This document shows, in pieces, positions 1 to 7,151 of a stretch of DNA of 64,000 bases. This stretch comes from UBA7672 sp030824255. GTDB lineage: Bacteria; Pseudomonadota; Alphaproteobacteria; Caulobacterales; Hyphomonadaceae. The position numbers and the translations under genes are program-made. The notes below the pieces were generated by a model. The model saw only the letters and a list, made by a program, of their open reading frames with translations. It made no database searches and was not told the origin of the DNA. The stretch is taken from the NCBI GenBank assembly GCA_942493305.1, contig OW818686.1, positions 1,612,001-1,676,000 of the forward strand, in the 5' to 3' direction. Positions within the stretch are counted from its first letter, which is position 1; the number at the start of each line of letters is the position of its first letter.

Positions 1-1359
1 TCCGCCGCCGGTTCATCCGCGCGCCGCCGCACATGGCGGGAAGTCGCTGCGGGCAGGGCGCGCATTGTGGTCGGCGCGCGGTCCGCGCTGTTCCTGCCCT
101 ATCGCAAGCTGCGCCTGATCATCGTCGATGAAGAACACGACCAGTCCTACAAGCAGGACGAGGGCGTGACGTACCATGCGCGCGACCTCGCCGTGCTGCG
201 CGCGTCGCTGGAGCCCTGCGCCATCGTGCTGGCATCCGCAACACCCTCGCTCGAAACCTTGTCGAACGCGCAGGCGGGCCGTTATGCGCACCTACGCCTG
301 CATGCGCGGCCCGGCATGTCGCGCCTGCCGGACATTGCGCTGGCCGACATGCGCACGGCGCCGCCGGAAGCGAACCAGTGGATCGGGCCGCAACTCTCCG
401 AAGCCATCACGCAGACACTGGCGGCGAAGGAGCAGGCGCTGCTGTTTCTGAATCGCCGGGGCTATGCGCCGCTGGTGATCTGCCGCGCGTGCGGCGAGCG
501 GCTGAAGGCGCCGGATACGGATAGCTGGCTGGTGGAGCATCGCTATTCAGGCCGTCTGGTATGCCATCTCACCGGGTTCACCATGGCCAAGCCGATGACC
601 TGTCCCAGTTGCGGCGCGAAGGGATCGCTGACGGGTGTCGGGCCCGGCGTCGAGCGCCTGGCGGAAGAGGTGCATACGCGCTTCAAGGGCGCGCGTGTCG
701 AAGTCCTGTCGTCCGATACGGTGGCATCCCCGGAAGATCTGCGTAGCCTGATTGCACGCATGGAGAATGGCGCGATCGATATTCTCATCGGCACGCAGAT
801 TGTCGCCAAGGGTCACAACTTCCCGACGCTGACTCTGGTGGGCGTGGTGGACGCCGATGCAGGCCTGCGCGGCGGCGACCTGCGCGCGGGCGAGCGCACG
901 TTTCAACTGCTGCTGCAGGTGGCTGGCCGGGCAGGGCGCGCGGAGAAGCCGGGTCGCGCCATCATCCAGACATATGCGCCCGACAGTCCTGCAATCGCGC
1001 TTCTGGCTGCGGGCGATCGCGACGCCTTCATTGCGCACGAGCTGGACCAGCGCCGCATTGTCGGCTTCCCGCCCTTCGGCCGTCTTGGCGCAGTGATCGT
1101 CTCCGCGCCCAGCGCCGAGCAGGCGGATGAGGCCGCAGCGTTGCTGAGCGAGAACCAGCCGAATGCGCCGAGCATTGACGTGTGGGGTCCGGCGCCTGCG
1201 CCGATCACCATCCTGCGCGGTCGCCATCGCCGGCGTTTTCTCATCCGCTCGGACAGGAATGTGGACCTGTCAGCCTTCCTGTCGGCTTGGAAGGAGCGCG
1301 TGAAGCTGGCCTCTGCCGTGCGCGTGACGCTCGACGTCGAGCCTTATAGTTTCATGTGA
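1..1359 (+). CDS. priA: Primosomal protein N' (PriA helicase), 3' part, truncated by window start
   Basis: PriA is the 3'-to-5' superfamily 2 helicase that reloads the replisome at stalled forks. The reading frame is open from base 1, so the N-terminal DNA-binding domain and Walker A motif lie outside the window. About 452 residues remain. They begin just before the motif GARSALFLPY, followed by the DEEH (DEAH-like) Walker B box near base 130, motif III (LASATPSLE), the zinc-binding insert (CRAC near 480, CPSC near 600) and helicase motifs V/VI (GTQIVAKGHNFP, QVAGRAGR). The CRAC and CPSC pairs that make zinc site 1 are present, but the site 2 cysteines are mostly replaced (CHLTG where CxxC is expected). 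The gene ends in TGA at 1357-1359, and the stop lies inside a 14-bp direct repeat. Identity is secure; the start cannot be given. Confidence 0.95.
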   Translation, partial: SAAGSSARRRTWREVAAGRARIVVGARSALFLPYRKLRLIIVDEEHDQSYKQDEGVTYHARDLAVLRASLEPCAIVLASATPSLETLSNAQAGRYAHLRLHARPGMSRLPDIALADMRTAPPEANQWIGPQLSEAITQTLAAKEQALLFLNRRGYAPLVICRACGERLKAPDTDSWLVEHRYSGRLVCHLTGFTMAKPMTCPSCGAKGSLTGVGPGVERLAEEVHTRFKGARVEVLSSDTVASPEDLRSLIARMENGAIDILIGTQIVAKGHNFPTLTLVGVVDADAGLRGGDLRAGERTFQLLLQVAGRAGRAEKPGRAIIQTYAPDSPAIALLAAGDRDAFIAHELDQRRIVGFPPFGRLGAVIVSAPSAEQADEAAALLSENQPNAPSIDVWGPAPAPITILRGRHRRRFLIRSDRNVDLSAFLSAWKERVKLASAVRVTLDVEPYSFM

Positions 1360-1381
1360 TTGGCAGCTTCATGTGATTGGC
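1351..1381. repeat. 14-bp direct repeat across the priA stop codon
   Basis: TTCATGTGATTGGC occurs at 1351-1364 and again at 1368-1381, a period of 17 bases. The first copy contains the priA stop codon TGA, and the second repeats the last codons outside the gene. It looks like a recent small tandem duplication of the gene end. Confidence 0.7.
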
Positions 1382-1400
1382 TGCGTCCCGAAAACAAAAG

Positions 1401-1426
1401 CGCAGGCCCCAGGGCAAGGGCCTGCG
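1401..1426 (-). terminator. Hairpin terminator for the minus-strand gene ending at 1518
   Basis: The arms CGCAGGCCC (1401-1409) and GGGCCTGCG (1418-1426) are perfect complements around an 8-base loop. On the minus strand the stem is followed by CTTTTGTTTTC, a T-rich tail. On the plus strand no T-run follows, so it mainly serves the 1518-2417 gene, though it may also stall priA transcripts. Confidence 0.65.
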
Positions 1427-1517
1427 CGTCGAGGTAGTTGGCGGTCTGCCGGCTTCTGTGGTCCGGCTTTTTAACTCGGGGGGATTGAGCGACCGCCAGA
1501 TTCTGTTGGCGTGTCGG

Positions 1518-2417
1518 CTATTTCACCTTTCTGCCGTTCATCATGGCGAGCTGGAACACGCCGATGTCGCCCGGACCGATCCGATCATAATTGGCCTGAA
1601 GGCCACGGCGGATGGGTTCGAGTGCGGCGTGCGCCGCGCTCTCGGCCTTGTAGGCGCCATCCCAGTCCTGCCTCGCGATCAGCGGATCGACCTTGGCAAG
1701 GAAGGCTTTGCCCGTTGCATGAACCTTGTCGCAGGCCGACTTGATCGCGGCATCGAGCGCGTTCGGGTCGAACGTGGTGCGGACCTGCGAGAAGTCGAAC
1801 ATGTAGCGGCCATCGGTCGGCATGTAGGCATCACCGGCGACGGAGACGCGGGCCTCGATGTTGTTGGCGCCGAGGGCCGAGTCCATCATGAAATGGCCAA
1901 CCTCAAAGCGCCAGCCAGAACCATAGCGCGCATAGACGCCGCTCGCCGGGCAGTAAGCTGCAACCTTCGCATTCACGAGCGTATCGAACTGAACCTGAGC
2001 TGCATGATGCTTGCGCATGACGGGTTCGAACTGCGCCCGCATGAAGGCGCGATCTTCCGGCGTGGCGAATGTTTCCGCTTCAGGCGCCGGCGCGGGCGTG
2101 GCGGCCTGGCTGGCGCGGTTCTGGTTCATCTTCGCGACCGTCATGGCGATCTGCGCTTCGCTGAAGTGTACGAAGCTGGCGGCGAGCTGCTGGCGCGCCA
2201 TCGGGCGCATCGCGGGCTCGACATCCTTCAGCATCAGTTCGATCGCGCGCTCCTGATCCGGGCGCAGCTTGATTGCGCCCGATGTCTGGGCGTCGCCGGG
2301 AGCAGGGGAGAGGAAGACCACCGCGACGCAAATGGCTGCGAGCGGGTAGAGGAAGCGCATCTTCGGCGGCTTGCGGTTGGCGATCTGGGTCGAGGGGAGA
2401 GGGAGGTGGTTGGTCAT
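1518..2417 (-). CDS. Hypothetical exported protein, 299 aa
   Basis: I do not recognise a family. The N-terminus has a basic stretch, then a hydrophobic core (roughly residues 20-37) ending in PAPGDAQ, which fits a Sec signal peptide. The rest is soluble, with a helical, Gln/Met-rich first half (about 50-110), an Ala/Pro linker and a Cys near the middle. The ATG at 2417 is chosen because AGAAGGA lies 9 bases upstream; the ATG at 2360 would give a more usual signal peptide but has no ribosome-binding site. It lies 66 bases downstream of the cytochrome gene on the same strand, so the two are probably co-transcribed, with a hairpin terminator at 1401-1426. The cellular location (periplasm) is inferred. 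Confidence 0.6.
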   Translation of the reverse strand: MTNHLPLPSTQIANRKPPKMRFLYPLAAICVAVVFLSPAPGDAQTSGAIKLRPDQERAIELMLKDVEPAMRPMARQQLAASFVHFSEAQIAMTVAKMNQNRASQAATPAPAPEAETFATPEDRAFMRAQFEPVMRKHHAAQVQFDTLVNAKVAAYCPASGVYARYGSGWRFEVGHFMMDSALGANNIEARVSVAGDAYMPTDGRYMFDFSQVRTTFDPNALDAAIKSACDKVHATGKAFLAKVDPLIARQDWDGAYKAESAAHAALEPIRRGLQANYDRIGPGDIGVFQLAMMNGRKVK

Positions 2418-2483
2418 GAGAAGTTGTCCTTCTTCTTTTTGTTGCGGCGCTGGATTTTTCCGTGTCGCCGGGTGGGGAGAGGA

Positions 2484-3047
2484 TCAGCCGGCGGGCGGCT
2501 GGGGCACGAACACGATGTGCGGGCGATCGGGGGCAACGCCGGGCGAGAGGGCGGCGGGCGCAGGCTGGCCCTTCGGCCCGAGCGAATTGATGTAGGCGTA
2601 GATCGCCTTCAGATCCCTGTCGCTCATCGCCTGCAGGCTGGGCCATGGCATCGGCGGACGGCCCTTGCCAGCGCGCGCCAGTTCGAGGAACTGCTCTTCC
2701 GTCATGCTCTGGAATGACAGGCGCAGGTTGGACGGATAACTGACACCCCACGGGCCGGAGTAGCCGACATCGCCGCCCTGCAGCCAGTCGGTTTCCGGCA
2801 TGGCCTGGCCTGTCATCATCAGGCCTTCGACATAGCCCGGCGTGTGGCAGTCATTGCAGCCAGCGATCTTCACGAGATAGCGGCCCGCGTCCTGATCATT
2901 CGCAGCGCGGACGTGTTCAGCCGGACCGGTGGATGCGGTTTCTGCTGGCCTGGCGGCGGCGGGGCCGCCGCACGCCTGCAGGGAGAGGATTGCGGCGATG
3001 GCCACGAAGGCGGCATGCACGCGCGTAGAGGCGGTGAGGGAGGTCAT
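2484..3047 (-). CDS. Monohaem c-type cytochrome lipoprotein, 187 aa
   Basis: This is an exported electron-transfer protein with a single covalent haem. The haem-attachment motif CNDCH is near residue 62, and the axial methionine is probably the one in RPPMPW towards the C-terminus. The N-terminus is a signal peptide ending in LSLQAC, a lipobox, so the protein is probably lipid-anchored in the periplasm. A longer frame starts at 3131, but the ATG at 3047 has AAAGGA six bases upstream and places the signal peptide at the start. The sequence MTEEQFLELARAGKGR resembles the cytochrome fold of dehydrogenase-associated cytochromes. No partner oxidoreductase is adjacent; the downstream gene encodes an unknown exported protein. 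The donor and acceptor are unknown. Confidence 0.85.
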   Translation of the reverse strand: MTSLTASTRVHAAFVAIAAILSLQACGGPAAARPAETASTGPAEHVRAANDQDAGRYLVKIAGCNDCHTPGYVEGLMMTGQAMPETDWLQGGDVGYSGPWGVSYPSNLRLSFQSMTEEQFLELARAGKGRPPMPWPSLQAMSDRDLKAIYAYINSLGPKGQPAPAALSPGVAPDRPHIVFVPQPPAG

Positions 3048-3225
3048 GTGCTTCCTTTCGCCGGCGTGGATCGCCGGTCGTTTCTGGTGGTTTGGCGGTA
3101 CTCGTACAGACAGATGCCGGCTGGTTTTCATGGGAGCGCCGGTCGTGTGTGGGTTCAGTTGATCCGAACTCGTTCTTTCATGCGTTTCCTCGTCTTCTTC
3201 TTTTTATCGCAATCTGTTTCGGGCC

Positions 3226-3954
3226 TTACGCGATTGCCCTGTTCTGGGCCTCGACCGCGCTGCGCCAGCCATAGAAGCCCGCGTGGACCTGATCCCAGGT
3301 TGGCAGGGATTTCATCGTGTGCAGCCATCGCGTGATGTTCGCCCACGGACGCAGGTCATAGCCGATGAGTTCGCCGGCCGTGACGATGCCCGAGCCGAAA
3401 TAGTCGGCGATGGTGATCTGGTCGCCGCAGATGAAAGGCTTCGCGCCGATCCACGTATCGAGCGCCTTGAGGCGGCGAGCCGCGCGCGGCTCGTGCAGGG
3501 CGATGACCTGCGCCTGCGCGGGGCCGTCGAGACGGTAGTGAGCGAGGATGCGCGAGTAGACGACGCCGTAGACGTAGTCGCGCATCATGTAGGTGTTGAA
3601 GAAATCCATCACCTCGTTGACGCGCGCGCGGGCCCGAAGCTCCTTCGGGTAGGCGGGGCTGTCTGTGAGGTCGGCGAGGTATTTCAGGATGGCCGAGCTT
3701 TCGGTGAGCACGAAGTCGTCATGCTCGAGCACGGGGACGGCCTGGTTGGCGTTGAGGCGCGTGTACCAGTCCGTGCGGTTCTCGTCCGAGAAGAGATCGA
3801 CCAGCTGATAGTCCAGCGGGATGTCGGTCTCGGAGGCGAAGAGGATGATGGGGCGGCAGGTGGTGGAGGCGGGATCGTAGTGGAGCCGCAGAGCTCCCGG
3901 CGCCTTCCTCGGAGGAGGAGGGGAGAGTTTCCGAGAAGGGGCCGGGGGAGTCAT
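3226..3954 (-). CDS. Glutathione S-transferase family protein, 242 aa
   Basis: The protein has the cytosolic GST layout. After a Pro-rich N-terminal extension of about 20 residues comes the thioredoxin-like domain (LRLHYDPASTTCRPI, then NQAVPVLEHDDFVLTES), where the ES pair binds the glutathione gamma-glutamyl group. An all-helical C-terminal domain follows (about residues 100-240). STTCR sits at the usual catalytic Ser/Cys position. The start at 3954 is preferred because the family begins near here and a 29-codon reading frame upstream ends with its TGA overlapping this ATG (ATGA). There is no ordinary ribosome-binding site in front, so expression may depend on coupling. The gene is divergent from the LysR gene, which may control it. 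The substrate is unknown. Confidence 0.85.
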   Translation of the reverse strand: MTPPAPSRKLSPPPPRKAPGALRLHYDPASTTCRPIILFASETDIPLDYQLVDLFSDENRTDWYTRLNANQAVPVLEHDDFVLTESSAILKYLADLTDSPAYPKELRARARVNEVMDFFNTYMMRDYVYGVVYSRILAHYRLDGPAQAQVIALHEPRAARRLKALDTWIGAKPFICGDQITIADYFGSGIVTAGELIGYDLRPWANITRWLHTMKSLPTWDQVHAGFYGWRSAVEAQNRAIA

Positions 3955-4040
3955 AAGGAGGTCACTCGTACGATTGGCTTCGTCTTCTTGTGAGTCGTCT
4001 TCTTGTGAGTCGTGGTCTTGTCGGGCGGTGTCTTTGACAT
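3951..4040 (-). CDS. Possible 29-aa basic leader peptide overlapping the GST start
   Basis: A short frame reads MSKTPPDK, then twice THKKT, and ends VRVTSL. Its stop overlaps the GST start codon as ATGA. GGAC lies five bases before the ATG, a weak ribosome-binding site. The two THKKT units come from a 15-bp tandem repeat. It could be a leader that couples translation of the GST gene, or simply part of a longer 5' untranslated region. No homology is claimed. Confidence 0.3.
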   Translation of the reverse strand: MSKTPPDKTTTHKKTTHKKTKPIVRVTSL

Positions 4041-4095
4041 CTCGTCCGTGACGGTGGTGTACGGGTTGTCGCACCAGCCCTCAATCCGAAGTATT

Positions 4096-4124
4096 GCAGA
4101 GCGTTCTGCGTTAATGCATAACGC
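4096..4124. promoter_or_regulatory. Two adjacent inverted repeats, candidate LysR operator
   Basis: GCAGA-gcgt-TCTGC (4096-4109) is followed by GCGTTA-atgca-TAACGC (4108-4124). Both are perfect and they abut. They lie between the divergent GST and LysR genes, right in front of the LysR start at 4129. LysR-type regulators usually bind such interrupted palindromes in divergent promoters and repress their own gene. Binding is inferred. Confidence 0.5.
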
Positions 4125-4128
4125 TGCC

Positions 4129-5043
4129 ATGTTCGAGTGGGGCGATCTCAGACATTTTCTGGCGGTGGCAAGGAGCGGTAGCACCTTGTCTGCAGGCAAG
4201 ATTCTGGGCTGCAACCAGACCACCGTGGCGCGTAGAATTGCAGCTCTTGAAGAGGCAATCGGCGAAAAGCTGTTCGACAAGACCGCAGGAGGCTATCGCC
4301 TGACTGACGTAGGGTCTGCGATGGTGCAGAACGCCGAGCGGGTGGAAACGGAAATCGAATCCTTCGGGCGGATGGTTCAGCAACGCAGCCGGAAGCTGCT
4401 GGGCATGATCCGGGTAACGACGAATGACGTGCTGGCCGACTGCCTGCTGACGCCCTGGCTGCGCGAGTTCACCCAGCGGTTTCCCGTGGTGCAGGTCGAG
4501 ACGATCATCACCGACCGGCAGATGGATATCTCGCGCGGGGAAGCCGACATTGCGCTGCGCGCGGCGACGATCTCGGCAGGGCCGATGGGCGAGGATGTGG
4601 TGGTGCGCCGGCTCGCGACAGGCAAGTGGGGTGTCTACGTCTCGAAGACGTATGCGCGCGACAATGGCGCGCCGCGCGATCCCGACGAACTGGCGAGCCA
4701 TCCGATCATTGCGGGGTCGGGCGAGCTTGCGCGGTTCGACCCTGCTTTCCTGAAGCAGGCGAAGGCCAGGGGAGCGGTGGTGCGCCAGGCGTCGTCGTCC
4801 ATTCTCAACATTGCCAGCGCGATCAAGAGCGGGCTGGGCTGCGGGCCGCTGCCGTGCGTTCTTGGCGAACTCGATCCGGAGCTGGAACTATGCTTCCTGT
4901 TTGATGAGGCGGACTTCGCGCTGCTGCTGATCACGCGCGAGGAAATGCGGAACCTGCCGCACGTGCGCGCCTTCAACGATTTCATTGCGTCGCGCACGGC
5001 GGCGCTGCGACATATGATCGAAGGACGGACAGCCAACCGGTAA
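4129..5043 (+). CDS. LysR-family transcriptional regulator, 304 aa
   Basis: The N-terminal winged helix-turn-helix (residues 1-60) reads FEWGDLRHFLAVARSGSTLS, then the recognition segment NQTTVARRIAALEEAIGEKL. The C-terminal part (about 90-295) is a periplasmic-binding-protein-like effector domain, here with ADIALRAA and the glycine-rich SGLGCGPLP segment. The frame is open further upstream, with ATGs at 4114 and 4012. The ATG at 4129 is chosen because LysR proteins normally start just before the DLRHFLAV helix and because the start at 4114 lies inside a palindrome that looks like an operator. The gene is followed 17 bases later by a VOC-fold gene on the same strand and is divergent from a GST gene; both are plausible targets. 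The effector is unknown. Confidence 0.9.
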   Translation: MFEWGDLRHFLAVARSGSTLSAGKILGCNQTTVARRIAALEEAIGEKLFDKTAGGYRLTDVGSAMVQNAERVETEIESFGRMVQQRSRKLLGMIRVTTNDVLADCLLTPWLREFTQRFPVVQVETIITDRQMDISRGEADIALRAATISAGPMGEDVVVRRLATGKWGVYVSKTYARDNGAPRDPDELASHPIIAGSGELARFDPAFLKQAKARGAVVRQASSSILNIASAIKSGLGCGPLPCVLGELDPELELCFLFDEADFALLLITREEMRNLPHVRAFNDFIASRTAALRHMIEGRTANR

Positions 5044-5060
5044 CGCCAGGGGAGAACGTC

Positions 5061-5855
5061 ATGGGATATCTCAGGCTGAGGCAGATCTGCCTCGTCGCTG
5101 CGGACCTTGCGAAGGTCGAGAAGGAAATCGCCGACGTGCTGGGGCTGGAAATCTGTTTCCGGGATCCCGGCGTCGGCAAGTATGGCCTGCACAATGCGCT
5201 GTTCGCGATGAGCGGCACCTTCCTCGAAGTCGTCTCGCCGCTGCAGGAGAACACGGCCGCTGGCCGCTATATCGAGCGCCGCAAGGGCGATGGCGGTTAT
5301 ATGTACATTGTCGATTGCGACGATCTTGAGCGCCGCCGCGAACACATTGCGGCGCAGGGCGTGCGGATGGTGGAGGATCTGACGTCCGGCGATCCAACGC
5401 TGACCGGTGAGGCGCTGCATTTGCACCCACGCGACACGGGCGGGTGCCTGCTATCTGTCGATCGCCATTCGCCGGATGGCGAGAGCATGGCGGGCTCCTA
5501 CAAATGGGCGGGGACAGACTGGGTTTCGCATGACCGCTCGCAGACTGTTCGCGCGATCTCCGGCGCACGGATGCAGTGCGAGGACCCCGGTGCGGTGGCG
5601 GCCCGCTGGAGCCAGCTGCTGGAGCGGCCGGTGGAGCGCAATGATCGCGACACATGGACAATGGAGCTGGACAATGCGCGGGCGCGTTTCGGTCCCGTCG
5701 AGGACGATCGCGGCGAGGGGCTGGCCTCCGTGCGGCTGGCCTGTCGCGATACGGAGACGATCCTGGCCAATGCCGAGCGGCATGGTGCGACGATCGGTGA
5801 AGCGCATGGCGAGCCTTATGTTGGGCTATGCGGGGTGAGGTTCGTGCTGGCGTGA
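5061..5855 (+). CDS. VOC-superfamily (glyoxalase-like) protein, 264 aa
   Basis: The start MGYLRLRQICLVAADLAKVE is typical of the vicinal-oxygen-chelate fold, and the length fits two beta-alpha-beta-beta-beta modules (about 1-130 and 150-264). Families with this fold include glyoxalases, extradiol dioxygenases and isomerases. The N-terminal module contains ALFAMSGTFLEVVSP, the strand that usually supplies a glutamate metal ligand. A usual ribosome-binding site (GGGGAG) precedes the ATG. The LysR gene ends 17 bases upstream, so the two form an operon. Substrate and metal are not predictable; a role in detoxification alongside the divergent GST is an inference from context. Confidence 0.75.
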   Translation: MGYLRLRQICLVAADLAKVEKEIADVLGLEICFRDPGVGKYGLHNALFAMSGTFLEVVSPLQENTAAGRYIERRKGDGGYMYIVDCDDLERRREHIAAQGVRMVEDLTSGDPTLTGEALHLHPRDTGGCLLSVDRHSPDGESMAGSYKWAGTDWVSHDRSQTVRAISGARMQCEDPGAVAARWSQLLERPVERNDRDTWTMELDNARARFGPVEDDRGEGLASVRLACRDTETILANAERHGATIGEAHGEPYVGLCGVRFVLA

Positions 5856-6020
5856 AGCGATGACTGTAGGCGCGACTACCAAGTTGGCCTTACGGAGGTG
5901 AAGGCATGCCGCAGCGCGCAGCGTGGGTTTCAGTCTGAGACCTATCCCGCATCCTTCGCGACGATGACCTGCAGCGATCCTCGATACCGAGGCCGGCTAG
6001 CCTGGTCATGAATTACCGCA

Positions 6021-6686
6021 CTAAAGCGTCCAGACGCGCGCGGTTTTGACCGGCTTGTTCTCGATCTCCGTTGTGGTTTCGACCGCGTACTCGGCGACCT
6101 GCCGGAAGGCGTCGCGCGGGAAATAGGTGCGGCCGGGATCGCCGGCGAAGATGACCGTGCCGCTGGCGTGGGCGCGTTCCAGCATGGCGCGAAACAGACG
6201 TGCTGGCGTCTGTTCGTAGAAAACGTCTGCGGCAAGGATGACGTCGAAATCGGGCGGATCGCCGTCGAGCAGGTTGCCGCCGCTATAGCTCAGGGCCACG
6301 CCGTTGAGGTCGGCGTTCAGCAGGACAGCTGCTTCGCACATCGGATCGATGTCGTTGCCAACGACCCTGGCAGCGCCCGCGAGAGCGGCCGCGATCGCCA
6401 CAAGGCCTGAGCCGCAGGCGATGTCGAGAACACGTTTTCCGCGTACGGTTTCTGGATTGTCCAGAATGTAGTGAGCAAGCGCCTGACCGCCGGCCCACGG
6501 GAAAGCCCAGAAGGGCGGGGCGACATTCGCTTCTGCCAGATCCTTTTCGGTGGCTTCCCAGAGCGGCGTCAATTCGTCCGCCTGATGCATGCGGATGGGC
6601 AGGCCCGGAACCGGCGCAATGCGCGTGTTGGCGCGAACGAAGGCCTTGGCCTCCTCCACCGATGCGATTGCACGCTTGCCTTGCAC
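6021..6686 (-). CDS. Class I SAM-dependent methyltransferase (ETFB lysine methyltransferase-like), 221 aa
   Basis: Residues 60-160 form a Rossmann-like methyltransferase. Motif I is LDIACGSGLVAIAAALAGA, the acidic end of strand 2 is NDIDPMCEAA, and VILAADVFYEQ fills the motif IV position. The upstream PPFWAFPWAGGQALAHYIL segment is characteristic of the group that contains the METTL20/ETFB lysine methyltransferase and nicotinamide-N-methyltransferase-like proteins, and bacterial members methylate protein lysines. The start is a GTG at 6686, supported by GGAGAGG a few bases upstream; the longer frame to 7100 runs across the cdd gene and is spurious. It is divergent from cdd with only 45 bases between start codons. 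Confidence 0.85.
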   Translation of the reverse strand: MQGKRAIASVEEAKAFVRANTRIAPVPGLPIRMHQADELTPLWEATEKDLAEANVAPPFWAFPWAGGQALAHYILDNPETVRGKRVLDIACGSGLVAIAAALAGAARVVGNDIDPMCEAAVLLNADLNGVALSYSGGNLLDGDPPDFDVILAADVFYEQTPARLFRAMLERAHASGTVIFAGDPGRTYFPRDAFRQVAEYAVETTTEIENKPVKTARVWTL

Positions 6687-6731
6687 CCTATCCCTCTCCA
6701 GATTGCCCTGCCCCCAACGGAAGGGCAGCCT

Positions 6732-7139
6732 ATGCCAGACGCCGCCGCACTCGCCAGCCTCGTCGACGCCGCACGCGCGGCCCGCAACCATGCCCATGCG
6801 CCATACTCGAGATTCCAGGTCGGCGCAGCCGTTCTGCTCGACAACGGACAGAGGGTCATCGGCGCGAATATCGAAAATGCCAGCTATGGCCTGACGTGTT
6901 GCGCGGAGCGCGTGGCCATGTTCACGGCGCGGACGCAGTATCCTTCGGCCAGCATGATCGCGCTGGCGGTGTCCGCCGGCGCAGACGATTTTGTACACGC
7001 GACCCACAATACGCGCATGCCGTGTGGCGCTTGCCGGCAGGTCATGATGGAGTTCATGAAACCGGATGCGCCGATCTGGATCGACGGGGTGGGGTCTCAT
7101 CCGCTATCAGATCTCCTACCGACGCCCTTCAAACTCTGA
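6732..7139 (+). CDS. cdd: Cytidine deaminase, 135 aa
   Basis: Hydrolytic deamination of cytidine and deoxycytidine to (deoxy)uridine for pyrimidine salvage. The zinc-site motifs are complete: CAE at residues 57-59 (Cys ligand and proton-shuttling Glu) and PCGAC at 97-101, with two Cys ligands. Three cysteines rather than His plus two Cys mark the small tetrameric Cdd type. The substrate-binding segment NIENASYG is at 46-53. The length is normal for the type. The ATG at 6732 is preferred over upstream starts, which would run into the divergent methyltransferase gene. A crotonase gene follows 12 bases downstream on the same strand, so the two are probably co-transcribed, though without an obvious shared pathway. 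Confidence 0.95.
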   Translation: MPDAAALASLVDAARAARNHAHAPYSRFQVGAAVLLDNGQRVIGANIENASYGLTCCAERVAMFTARTQYPSASMIALAVSAGADDFVHATHNTRMPCGACRQVMMEFMKPDAPIWIDGVGSHPLSDLLPTPFKL

Positions 7140-7151
7140 CGGAAGAAAACC

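Noticed and set aside
1377..2717. Plus-strand frame of 446 codons opposite the exported protein and cytochrome genes
   Set aside because: The minus strand has a ribosome-binding site, signal peptides and a haem motif; the plus frame is Arg/Gly-rich without domains.
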